Of a DNA stretch of 64,000 bases, positions 54,500 to 64,000 are shown in pieces. The stretch comes from Xiphydria camelus (lineage: Eukaryota; Arthropoda; Insecta; Hymenoptera; Xiphydriidae). Under the pieces are notes generated by a model. It ran no database searches, had not been told where the DNA came from, and saw nothing but the letters and a program-made list of their open reading frames with translations. The DNA lies in assembly GCA_963678675.1 (NCBI GenBank), contig OY783193.1, forward strand, positions 15,823,746 through 15,887,745, in the 5' to 3' direction. Position numbers and translations under genes: made by a program. Each line of letters starts with the position of its first letter. The first letter of the stretch is position 1.

Positions 54500-55230
54500 A
54501 TTTCAAAACTAAAAGCCAGCGCGCTGTCCGCCAAACAATATGTAACTGACCCGCAAAGACTCTGTTCCCACTATCCTTACCGCTTCCGACACGTTTCAGT
54601 TTGTCCGTCAAAAATACGTTTGCGTTTAAACTGAACGGAGGTGTTCGGAAATGGTATCTAAACGGAACGGAAAGTGTGTATACCTACACTTATTTTCATG
54701 TCATAATATTTTATGTAAACCGAACGGAACCGATATGGAACGGAAACGGAACGTATAGTGAGAATCAACCTTAAGCGTGATGCGCCTCTCGTAACGTGGT
54801 CGATGCTCTTCAGAGAAACGAACGTCTCCATCCCACGTTTCGTAATCGCATTTAACCTATTCACTGCGGAATTTAGTTTTAAAAATCCACCAAAGAGTGC
54901 GGAATGAAAATCAAGCATTGACGAGTATACACGTCGAACGCAGGGTAAATGGCCCTATTATAAATGTTACGAAAAACGAGGAAGGATTACATTTTTATTT
55001 GATAAAAAATTAACAATTCATTTCTGAAAAGGTCATTGTTATTACAAACTTAAAAATTGTCAAAAAATAATAAAATACGTAAATGAGAAAAATTGAAGAA
55101 AGAAAATAATTTTAAGAATTTCAATTGATTTCGGTGTGATATTATTCGAAACACGGTATGTACCACGCAGAGTGGCTCTATTAATTGCTGACTAGCAGTT
55201 GTATTGGTAATATAAAGGAAATATACTATA

Positions 55231-55232
<2 letters not shown>

Positions 55233-55276
<44 letters not shown>
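55233..55276. repeat. (GT)n microsatellite between duplicated flanks
   Basis: 22 GT repeats; the flank AAATATACTATAAAGT occurs on both sides (55219-55234 and 55277-55293), which suggests slippage or a local duplication. Confidence 0.95.
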
Positions 55277-55282
<6 letters not shown>

Positions 55283-55403
55283 TACTATAAAGTAGTAATA
55301 TTCTTATTATATTTTATTGAAATTTCGAGTTTTTACAGTCAATGATAATTTTTTATTCAACACGAGTATACACGTTATAGAGATTCATTTATACAGGATG
55401 TAA

Positions 55404-55726
55404 AGCTGGGTCTTCATTGCGCGAAACTGTCTCGCGAAACTAGTCTCGCCTCGTGTATACTTTGTACTCACCCCGAAACTTGCTTCGCGATTATGTTTCG
55501 AAGTGAGCCAAACGTCAGTCGGTTTTCGATCGCGCATCAAAGAGCTTCGCCTTCCGAGTGCCGCCTGTGTGAACGTGCACCGTGTGTTTCGCCGGCACCA
55601 GTGTCTCGCGCAAACTGGCGGCTCACCTTATTTTCGCCTGGAACCCGAAACGTTTCGTCCCGACACTCGCCGAACATTTTCGCGAAACATTTTCGCGAAA
55701 GAGTTTCGCGCAGTGAAGACCCGGCT
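55404..55726. mobile_element. PIF/Harbinger-type MITE with TTTCGCGAAA motifs
   Basis: AGCTGGGTCTTCATTGCGCG and, inverted, AGCCGGGTCTTCACTGCGCG form the ends; TAA stands before and TTA after, so the duplication is imperfect. CTCGCGAAAC and TTTTCGCGAAA sites lie in both subterminal zones. Frames of 101-102 codons cover it and are not genes. Confidence 0.8.
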
Positions 55727-55729
55727 TTA

Positions 55730-57680
55730 TATTATAATTTGGAACGACAGGGAAAACTCCTGTGGAGACTACCTACGCGCAAGGTATTCTGTGAATAAGA
55801 TTTTGTTTTGATTGATATTTCTGAATGTGTGAAGCCGATTAATTATTGAACCATGGAATGTCTTGCCGTCTAGCGGAAAATCGACCAAAGCCCTTCGTAG
55901 TGTTACGAGAGTTTAATTTTGCGAGTGAAGCATGGAGGGAAAATGAGGGAGAATCGAACTGGCTGAGGCGATATCGATACGCTAGCGTCGAATCGATCGA
56001 AATTCCGATAATTGCTTGTTGGCACTATATAAACGAACACCTTCGCGCGGTTATGTACGTACAACGGGCAATACGAACTCTTGATATCGCACGAACCGAT
56101 CGGATTTCGTGCATCGAAGCGGAGATATAATACGTATAGGTACTGTATACGCGTTCGGCTCTGTAATTAAAAAACGTTGCAGGCAAATCTCGAATAATCC
56201 GTTCACTTTGCTCGGCTCTAATAATCGTAACGGGCCGACGTCGTGTCCGAGATTCGATACGATCGCGATAAGCTCACCTGCAGAGATTTGCGACGGAAGA
56301 AAGAGAGAGAAAGAGAAGGGGTAGGAGGGAGAGGAAAATAAAAGAAATCTGGTAATTCGAACCGTCCGTCGAGTTCATTCTGGCGTAACAAGAGTAGCGC
56401 TCGTTTCGCTCGTTATCTGGAAGAAGCCCTTTCCGGATAAGTCAGTTCAGATCTTTCCAAAGTTCCAATTTCCTCACGTACCAAGTATGGTTTGGAACGT
56501 TAAATTTCCATTCTTTAAATTTAAATACCTCCATATATATGCCTTGTAATTATTTCTCCCTTAGATACTCATGCCCTCCCACCACTAAAGTGAAAGTTTT
56601 TCTTTCGTCATAATTACTTCGACACAATTTATTAGCTTCCGTAATATCCTCGGCAACTAAAAAAAGTTCTATACGAATATAAATAAAAGTCTCGCGGATA
56701 ACGATACGATGGCAGTTAAAGTTTACAACTCGGAATTTGACGCATCGACACCCATTACGGAAGAACGTTCGACACTCCTCCACATGATGCACTGCACTCC
56801 TCGCAAAAAGTTTCTTCCCGCGAGACCACGTTGAACGCCGCGATCGATTCCGCTAATAACGCGCGTGCACCTATCCGAATTCGACCGAGCGACGGGACAC
56901 CTGTTAAGGCCCACTCGTGCGGATATAATCTGTTGTTACGTAAGACAAACACAGCCCCGATTTGCATGCACGTATAGACGCGGTACACCGGCGCTGGAAT
57001 ATGTATATGTGGGCATTGCAACATCCTCCGTAACATCGTCGTTAATTTCGAATAAGGATCAAGCCGGGACGGCCACACCGCCGGGTGGGTGTCGCTTTCG
57101 CGCTTAACGATCGATCCGCGGCGCAGTGTCGGGCTATTAAAATCGATCGGGCACGCCGAAATGGAACCGATCGCTGATCGCGGAAAATCGACTCGCGCGG
57201 CGCGTTCGCGGGGAAATGAGATCCGTGGCGCGGCCGATCGACGTGCGAACGAAGAGATCGGTCGTGCGGATATCGCGCATCCTCCTTTCTCGGAACTGGA
57301 ATTGAAATAGTTTGCTCGACGAAAGCGTAACGCGATCGACTGCCTCTTATTTCTTTCTTTTTCATCAGAGAGGGGGGATCGCGTGTCATAATTATTATCG
57401 GGGGCCAGCCGCGGAGCCTCGATTGTGGCGCCGAGCGGAGCGCGAGGAGTTCGCGAGATTTTTATCGCGCTGCCCACATCGAAAGCTCTCTTCGATCGAT
57501 CGATCTTCCGCGGTAACGCACGCACGCGCGGCGCATTGCGTTTCAGTTGGACGGCCATTTCTTTTAACACCCGTAAAGTAGATGGATCGTAGAAATGTAC
57601 GGACGGTTCGTACGAGAAGGAAATGTCCAGTAACACTTCCAGGATTTTGGAAGGTGCGACCACCGGATGTATCGTCTTTA
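55730..57680. other. CpG-rich DNA, no supportable gene
   Basis: The longest frame of the window (302 codons, minus 56755-57663) lies here, with 80-115-codon frames opposite it. It is rich in Arg, Ser and Ala, shows no domain and is embedded in DNA where stops are rare by composition. I do not call it a gene but mark it for a transcript check. Confidence 0.35.
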
Positions 57681-57682
57681 AG

Positions 57683-58217
57683 GTAGTTCTGTCACCAGAC
57701 GAAAGATTACAGAGAAATTTTATTTTCTGATGTAATGTTTATCAAACTAGTATCGATTTGTTAACACAATTCGAAAACAGGTTACCGACGATTTTCACGA
57801 GAAAAATTGAATTGAAAATGAGTTCTTAAGCATTGATGCATATGCAGGCATAGAAAAGAAGAGGGGCCTTATTTTCATATTCCCATGACTTATATACTGC
57901 AGATTGATGACAAAAACTGTTTGATATATTTCTAAGCAGTTAAAGAAAAATAATATTAAAGAATAAAAGGGCCTTACCGGCCAATTGAATGAGAAAACGT
58001 AATTAAAGTTGTAAATCTTAAGAATCTCACTAATAAAGTATAACTGCCATGCATCCTCTGAACTAAAGAATGGAAGAATAATGCTAAAAATTTTATATTT
58101 TTTTTAGATTGATCTGTGTATTATCAGTTATGAATAAAAAAAATATTTTTTAAACTAATTCAACCAGGCCCTTCTTATACACCCACTAAATACAACTCTA
58201 CTTGATAAAACTACCTT
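57683..58217. mobile_element. Possible decayed inverted-repeat element
   Basis: AGGTAGTTCTGTCA at the left has an inverted partner, AGGTAGTTTTATCA, at the right, each with CGTCTTT just outside. The inside is AT-rich. The pairing is short, so chance is possible. Confidence 0.35.
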
Positions 58218-58788
58218 GGGAAAGACGCTAAAGTGTTCTCGAAGAAAAGGCGATCGTTAACTCACGGGTGGAGGTGTACGTTAGAATGACCACAGGGAGT
58301 ATCGAAGTTCTTTCTTTACCACTTTTAGGACCTTTGAACCAAGAACTGCGTCAAATTTGCATTTAAATTTCCTTAGTTAAGTATGCCTATTATGATAAGA
58401 CCGTACTTATTACGAAGGATACCTGTATAGAGATAAATGCGCATCCGGAATAAAAGAGCCGCGAGACGAATTTCGTCGTTCGTGCGTTACCGCGGGTTTC
58501 TCTACGAAATTCTGTCGTCGCCCTCGCTGCAGGTCAATAATTAAGCGTGGATTTTCTTGCCCGTGAAGCAGCGTAACGTCTCGTAGCAGTGATAGAGACT
58601 TGTTAATGCAACGGACGGTCCACGCTATACGTTGCGCGGTATTTCTAATACGAAATTTCTCTTATCATGTAACAATGGGATTTTACGTAAGGAGTAACTC
58701 GCTTGCTTTAAGGTGTGCCTGCGCTTTAAAAATTTTGCAAAAGTGCGGATAGAGCAGAAATGCTATGACTCTGCACGAGAGAAGCGTA

Positions 58789-59040
58789 TACCGAGAGAAC
58801 AGTTTATTAATTGTTAATAAATAAAATTTCAAATACGGCGAAATAAATATTTTGTTAGGACGAGAAAATATATGTTAATTATTAAAGTGTTTATTTCGTT
58901 CAAACGGTTGGCGTGAAGGATCAAATTGTACGAAATAAATATTGTAATAGTTGACGAATATTCATTTGATCCGATAAAACATTGATTTCGCCATATTCAA
59001 ACAAATATTTATTAGCTACAAATAAACTGTTTTTTCGATG
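58789..59040. mobile_element. MITE of the ACTGAGAAAACAG family, copy 2
   Basis: CCGAGAGAACAGTTTATTAA with AATACGGCGAAATAAA at the left, and the complement of ATCGAAAAAACAGTTTATTT at the right. It shares TTTGTTAGGACGAGAAAATA with the copy at 17962. Confidence 0.8.
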
Positions 59041-60271
59041 TAGATCGTCAATAAATTTTCGTAGATAAATTCATTCTGTAGCATTACAGTTCAGGTTGGC
59101 CACTTACCGGTAAAATCGAGAAAACTAGAAATTATGCGTGAATTTCGAATGCCGGGGAAAAAGCATGAAAACTAGGTACTTTGATACTGTGTGAATTTCA
59201 CTTTTGAACCGCAAATTTTTAAACAAAAGCGATATGGGCGATTTTTATTTCGTGGGCCTGACTGTGTTTTCGTCAGTGGTCGTTTGTTGTTCATTTGTAA
59301 AACCATATATTTTATAATACGTAAATTGTTAAATATTAGATAATTATACTAGACATTATTAACGAGTAATTAATTTTCATCGTGAAATTCTTTCATTGGT
59401 TCCATTTTTTTAATCCAATTGATACGTGGACTTTCCGATAAATAATATCCTACATTCAATGCATTTCCGGAGGGAGAAAGCGAGTGCCTATTTTCGCGGA
59501 ACCATCCTTCTCGCCTGCACCGTAACGGGAAAAAAATCGCGACAACGAAGGCACCAACGATGCCAACAACGAAGGTGCACGCGGACAAAAGATCACTCAA
59601 GGCTGTCTGGCGGACTGGTTACCAGTTGTAGTAACACACGTCGCGACCTTGCCCTATCTCTTACGGCCGATTGTACGAGCGGTACGACGAAGTGGCGTTA
59701 CGTTCCGATCGTGAAAGATGAAACGACGCGTTGCCGCACGAGACAACGGGTACCGTAAACCGGGGCTATATAACTCCGACGCGTACTTACTCTTTGTACG
59801 ATAATAACACCGATGACTTATCAAGTTAAACTTCGCAGAACAATTTTTTTCTAACGCGTTCTTCTTTGTTTTTTTTTGTGGATTGCAACACAGAATACTT
59901 TCTAATTAATTAAAAAACAGAGTAAATATAAAACCAAATAAGCGTTATTTCGCACTAAAGCTTGGCAAATAATCGCCACAGGACTTTACATTGAGAAAAA
60001 AATGCATTGAATTGATTTAGTTGGTTTCAATAATTTTAAGCAGTTAAATATTTTCTTCATTTATAATATATAATTACCTATGTTTAATCAAATATTCATT
60101 TATTCGCACCTCATGCACGTTTAAGCGCTATAAGTAGATATGTAATTGTTACGGCTTTACATATATTTAGTCCGCCATATGTATATATGATCATTTTTGT
60201 GTAGTTGGATCAATGAAGTATTTTTTTAATCTGACTAATATTTACTTACGTCGATTACGCTTATGCTTGCT
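59041..60271. other. No supportable gene
   Basis: AT-rich DNA with an isolated 110-codon frame at 59426-59758 (basic, low complexity). ACATTGAGAAAAAAATGC at 59990 resembles the tip of the ACTGAGARAAA MITEs without a visible partner. Confidence 0.4.
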
Positions 60272-60500
60272 ACACAGAGAAAAAGAATAGTAGATTTGAC
60301 TAAATCGGTGGTTACGGGCGAGGGAACGCCGATCTAATTACCTACTTGAATTAAATAATTTGGTTATAATGATGAAGAACTGCTCGACGAAAACAAGCTG
60401 TAGTTAATTCTAGCAAATTATTAGTTCAAGTAACCAATTCTGCGTTTCCCCATCCGCGGCCGCTAATTTAGTCAAATCTATCACATTTTTTTCTCAATGT
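60272..60500. mobile_element. MITE of the ACTGAGARAAA type
   Basis: ACACAGAGAAAAAGAATAG and TAGATTTGACTAAATCGG pair with the right arm (GATTTAGTCAAATCTA-like, ending TTTTTTCTCAATGT). The inner part GTTACTTGAACTAATAATTTG recurs in 61649-61838. Confidence 0.75.
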
Positions 60501-60617
60501 ATGAATAAACGAGTATCGAATGAAACAGTTTCCTTAACTCAAACGAAAATGTTATTCTTTCAACTAATTTAATTCGACGAAATCTTTCAACCAAATTTGG
60601 TTTCCACTGCATGATAT

Positions 60618-60770
60618 ATTATCCGTCCCTTTCAATACACGCCAGCGTAGCGGGTTGCATATCGGCATCCGCCTGGCGCCGGACACAGGCGCATGGCCCC
60701 TGCAGCGGATCGGAGGCGTCAACCGATATGCAACCCGCTACACTGGCGTGTATTGAAAGGGACAGATAGT
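60618..60770. mobile_element. Hairpin MITE with 47-bp arms
   Basis: ATTATCCGTCCCTTTCAATA and CACGCCAGCGTAGCGGGTTG pair with the right arm nearly perfectly; the loop is GC-rich with GGCGCC. Confidence 0.9.
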
Positions 60771-61648
60771 AGCTTAAAGCGCTCCGAAGACTGGGCAGCT
60801 CGCGAATACAGAGACTCATACCTACTGTACTTTCAATGTCAATCTCAGAAATTCGCGCGCTCGTTCGTTACGTTTGCACGCGGCTGTGACACTGACAGAT
60901 CTAACCGGATGACGCTTAGCTAGATATCTGCAGATTTATCGGCGAATAGCTCGACGCGAATTAATGGTGCCGACTGTGTTGCGACATTCATTGTCGCCAA
61001 TTGAACCATTTCGACATGTACGTAGGTACCTATACCTCGCACACGCGCGTGCGTGTTACGTTCTCTTAAAGCATATACATATGTATAAACGTCGATGCCG
61101 CACAGCGTTATATTTGGATTTTCTGCGGGTTTAATCACGACCCTAAACTAATGATCCCGCGTAATGATTATGTAACTCCACCTTTCCCGATGTAAGAGCT
61201 CTACACGACCACTTTTCCCGAGGCGCTCGTGCATATATACTTACGTACACCTTCTCGAAGTGGGCTTTCCCGCGCGTGCGTAGGAGAATGTCAAAGAAAC
61301 GCGAACGCACTTGACGCCACTTCGCTTCGCTAGACCCGCTTCGACCGGCTTGCACCGCCGGAACCGGCGTCGTTTACTCGCCATATTTTGAGTTATATCC
61401 ATCGCCGCATAATTTATCTCCTTCGTTATCCTGCCGGCCGGACCGGATCGCTCGCGCCCCGTGCTAGAAGGAGCAGCGAGTATATGGCAATGCGTGAGCA
61501 CGCTCGAGACTTTTTCCCCTGCATTTTTTGTATGCTGTAGCGATTGCTCTGCATTTATGACCGAGTCTCGCTCCCACGGACATTCCTGAATGATACTCGG
61601 AATTTGCCCCGAGAAATGAATGTGTTTTGATCGTATAATATGGATTAT
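60771..61648. other. No supportable gene
   Basis: Mixed to CpG-rich DNA; minus-strand frames of 70-101 codons (61143-61769) overlap each other and match nothing known. Confidence 0.4.
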
Positions 61649-61838
61649 ACATCGAGGGAAAAATGTAGTTATTTTTAGTTACTTGGACTAATAATTGACT
61701 CGCGAATGGAGTAGAGCCTCTTTCCTTGAAATAGTCGTTAATCGTTATAACCAAAATTAGTCGAAACAACTAATTCTGCATTCTCCCACCCGTAAACGCA
61801 AATTTAATTGAATATATGTACTATTTTTTCTCTCAGCG
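61649..61838. mobile_element. Decayed MITE related to 60272-60500
   Basis: ACATCGAGGGAAAAATGTAG and, inverted, CGCTGAGAGAAAAAATAGTA pair loosely; GAATTAGTT and GACTAAT motifs inside agree with the neighbour element. Confidence 0.5.
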
Positions 61839-62223
61839 GCTTCACCAACCAGGACAAGATACTTAAGAAATATCCCTAACTGCTAGTATTTTCTTCTCTC
61901 AGTGTAGAGTTAAAAATACTTATCTTAAACTTCGAGAAAATACTGGAGTTCTTATTGAACACAAATGTATCTTAAATATCGTGTACACTTTCCTTAAAAT
62001 TCATAGAAAAGCGCCACGTGGATCATATGGATCTTCTGTGAGGTCATGCTTTAGAATGAATAACCATGGAAATATCGCGAAAGTGTTATAGGTACTTAAA
62101 ATTCAAATGAATGCACCCTTCGAAATAGGAATACGATTTCATAAGTTATAATATAAGGTATGTGTGTTCAAGTATCGTCGTATCTGAGAATTGAGGAAAC
62201 TTTTAATAATGTACACACACATA
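61839..62223. other. No supportable gene
   Basis: AT-rich DNA without paired repeats. Confidence 0.4.
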
Positions 62224-62463
62224 CAGTATGTCCCGTGGTACATCGAACGGATTTCTTGTAGGAGGTGTCCGTGAATTTGCTTCGACCTCACTTGGACCGC
62301 GCTGGGGTGTTCACCTGTGCGCGCTTGTATCTTTAAAGATAGTAATACGAGTTCGTTAACTGAGTACAATTATTGAATATCCCAGGGCACTCCAAGCAAG
62401 CTCGAAGTAACTTTACAGAAACCTCCTACGAGAAATTCATTCGGCTTACCATGGGACATTCGG
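62224..62463. mobile_element. MITE, Tc1/mariner-type, TA target duplication
   Basis: CAGTATGTCCCGTGGTACAT and, inverted, CCGAATGTCCCATGGTAAGC, with ATTTCTTGTAGGAGG and its partner inside; TA on both sides. The first part of the 183-codon frame 62373-62924 lies in this element, which weakens that frame as a gene. Confidence 0.8.
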
Positions 62464-63579
62464 TATGTGAATACGATAATACGCAAGGTATGTTTTATCC
62501 GTTATCTAAATTGAACGAGAAAAGAAATCACAAAGGAAGATTAACGATATATTATAACTTCCGAAATCCGGTAAAATATATACTTATACTCGTACAAGAC
62601 CCACCGGTAAGAAGGGGGGAAAAAGCCTTCACCCGCGTCCGTCGACGCGGGTTTCACTACTTTTTGGAAAAAGATTCGAAACTGATTGGCGAGAGTGCAA
62701 CGTGGCCGATCGAATGGGAGGTGGAGAGCGATAGAGAAAGGAGGCGAAACGTCGAATCCGTGGAACCGAAGGTTTTCGGGTCGTTCGCCGGCCGACCCGG
62801 CACCACTCGATACAACCCGGGGGCTCGATCGCGTCGGGGATATTACAATGTTGCGCCAGCGACCGGTGCGCGGATCGGTGCAGAAAATTTCGCCATTTAT
62901 GGCGCGCTAATGTTTCGGACGTAACGTCGAGGTAATTTAGGCGGGAGAGGGACGATATTTCGGGCTCTCGGACAAATCCACATTTTGACCCTCCTCTCCC
63001 CGTAGAGCGACGAAAGTGGCACAATGAGGCGACAGATGTGTATCTCCGTCGAGCGAAAAAAAGAGGAAGAAATAATTAAGTAAGATGAATAAACGAGGCG
63101 ATGGGACCGGTGAGACGTAGCGGTCCGGCTATATAACCCGCGGCGTTCTCCATTGTTACCTCATCGCGATAACAAGTCGCATGTTATTGTCGCTATACCC
63201 CGCTTATCTGCCGCGAGCCTCAGGACGATTGGCCGCCTTTTGACGCTCGGGTGTATATGTTGACCCGCGCGCGGTCATACCTCGATACACGCGTAGCGAG
63301 GCGTGTCAGAAAGCGAATTCGTTCGATTCGGTCGCGTTCGAAGGGGTGTTGCTCTTTCGTGCGCCGCGGTAAAAAGAACCGCTCGGCCGGGAGCGAAAGA
63401 AAGAGAAACAAGGATAATATGTGTGCATTCGTCGAGTGGAATATCGAGGTTATTGAATTAATTTCTACTTCTAAAATCGGCGAAATATTTATATTGACTT
63501 CTTTCTCGATGCATCCCTCTGAAGGTTCCGGGTTTCTTCATTGAGAGAAGAGTTTATTTGTACCTAGTTAATAAATAGG
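62464..63579. other. CpG-rich DNA, no supportable gene
   Basis: Frames of 183 codons (plus, 62373-62924) and 131 codons (minus, 62629-63024) overlap. Neither shows a domain; both are explained by CpG-rich composition. Confidence 0.35.
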
Positions 63580-63765
63580 TTCGTTCCAACTAACATGAGA
63601 ACTGGTTCTGAACTCGGCGGAGTGTGCGCAGTCTGACTTAGCCGTTCCAACAAACACAGAACTGGTTCTGGAACGATTCCAAAGAGCGTTCCAACTAAAC
63701 TGCGAACTGTAACAGAACGGTTCTAGAACGGTAATTCCAGTCCCTAGTTCTGAGTTGGGACGATT
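63580..63765. mobile_element. MITE-like element with GTTCTAGAAC motifs
   Basis: GGTTCGTTCCAACTAACATG at the left and, inverted, AATCGTCCCAACTCAGAACT at the right pair loosely. GAACTGGTTCTGGAACG, AACGGTTCTAGAACGG and related palindromic motifs fill the rest. The plan resembles the Harbinger-type elements, but no TAA/TTA duplication is visible. Confidence 0.5.
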
Positions 63766-64000
63766 TTCTAGCCCACGCGTAGTAAGGCGCGAGACGCGCT
63801 CTATTTGAATCGGTGAGTCCAAGAACAGTACAAATTCATAGATAGTTTCGAGAAAAAATGAAAAAACATAATAACTCCACAATGAGTTAATGGCCATGAT
63901 ATAAAAGTTGTGATAACTTTTTAGGTAAATGATAATTGAAAATAAAAAATCCGAAAAAATCACTCCCCTCCAAGTTATAGAAGGAAAAAATGTATGCACT
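63766..64000. other. No supportable gene
   Basis: AT-rich end of the window; the minus-strand frame entering at 63999 includes part of the preceding element. Confidence 0.35.

Larger units (their letters stand above)
54041..54771. mobile_element. PIF/Harbinger element, deletion derivative with both genes' remnants
   Basis: AGGTTGATTCTCACTATACG and its exact complement form the ends, flanked by TAA (54038-54040, 54772-54774). Subterminal GTTCCGTTTCCGTT and GAACGGAAACGGAAC motifs follow in both arms. From the left a transposase start reads inward on plus (54185-54370); from the right a MADF-like start reads inward on minus (54499-54380). The two meet in the middle, as expected if a full element with two convergent genes lost its centre. 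Confidence 0.9.

Noticed and set aside
62373..62924. 183-codon plus-strand frame
   Set aside because: Its start lies in a TA-flanked MITE and the rest is CpG-rich with an equally open opposite strand.

Overview
The window looks like accessory, transposon-dense DNA from an insect, most likely a hymenopteran such as an ant. This is an inference from style: AT-rich intergenic DNA is mixed with CpG-rich islands, open frames are short, many non-autonomous DNA transposons are present, and eukaryotic families (mariner, Tc1, PIF/Harbinger, piggyBac-type, THAP/P-like, CR1/Jockey-type LINE, LTR, tRNA-SINE) are recognisable. I found no intact host protein-coding gene that I can name. No operon, bacterial promoter, CRISPR array or rRNA gene is visible. 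A 200-base assembly gap lies at 48230-48429.

Layout. 1-10 kb: a decayed mariner transposase gene, arrays of a TTGGGCCA motif, a duplicated 180-bp segment, and MITEs with TA or TTA target duplications. 10-17 kb: a candidate solo LTR, a 1.1-kb Harbinger-type element with AGCATGCT arrays, a 1.76-kb element with 455-bp near-identical inverted arms, and a nested MITE with a poly-C loop. 18.5-21.4 kb: a 2.8-kb element with about 180-bp terminal inverted repeats around a broken minus-strand gene of a family I recognise by motif but cannot name. 21.6-22.8 kb and 31.5-32.3 kb: two copies of a THAP/P-like element in which a plus-strand THAP zinc finger faces a minus-strand second reading frame. 23.3-24.1 kb: three adjacent elements built on AGACGTCT. 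25.2-26.8 kb: a composite element carrying a 66-bp tandem repeat, a tRNA-derived SINE and a GC-rich hairpin. 28.5-32.2 kb: foldback elements, one holding the C-terminal end of an IS630/Tc1/mariner-type transposase. 32.3-33.2 kb: an unrecognised, coding-like frame split by a frameshift. 34.5-36 kb, 38.2-39.6 kb, 42.1-42.7 kb, 51.6-52 kb, 54-54.8 kb and 55.4-55.7 kb: further Harbinger-type elements, three with remnants of the transposase or of the MADF/Myb-like partner. 41.2-44.3 kb: three nested levels of transposons. 48.7-49 kb: a LINE reverse-transcriptase tail. 52.1-52.6 kb: a 3 x 160-bp tandem repeat. 56-64 kb: mainly CpG-rich DNA with MITEs and no gene I can support.

The unifying observation is that at least seven different elements share one architecture: a three-base TAA/TTA target duplication, a terminal inverted repeat usually beginning AGGT or GGC, then a short motif repeated in both subterminal zones, often palindromic and different in each family. 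The protein remnants tie the group to PIF/Harbinger, whose second protein is a Myb/MADF-like DNA binder.
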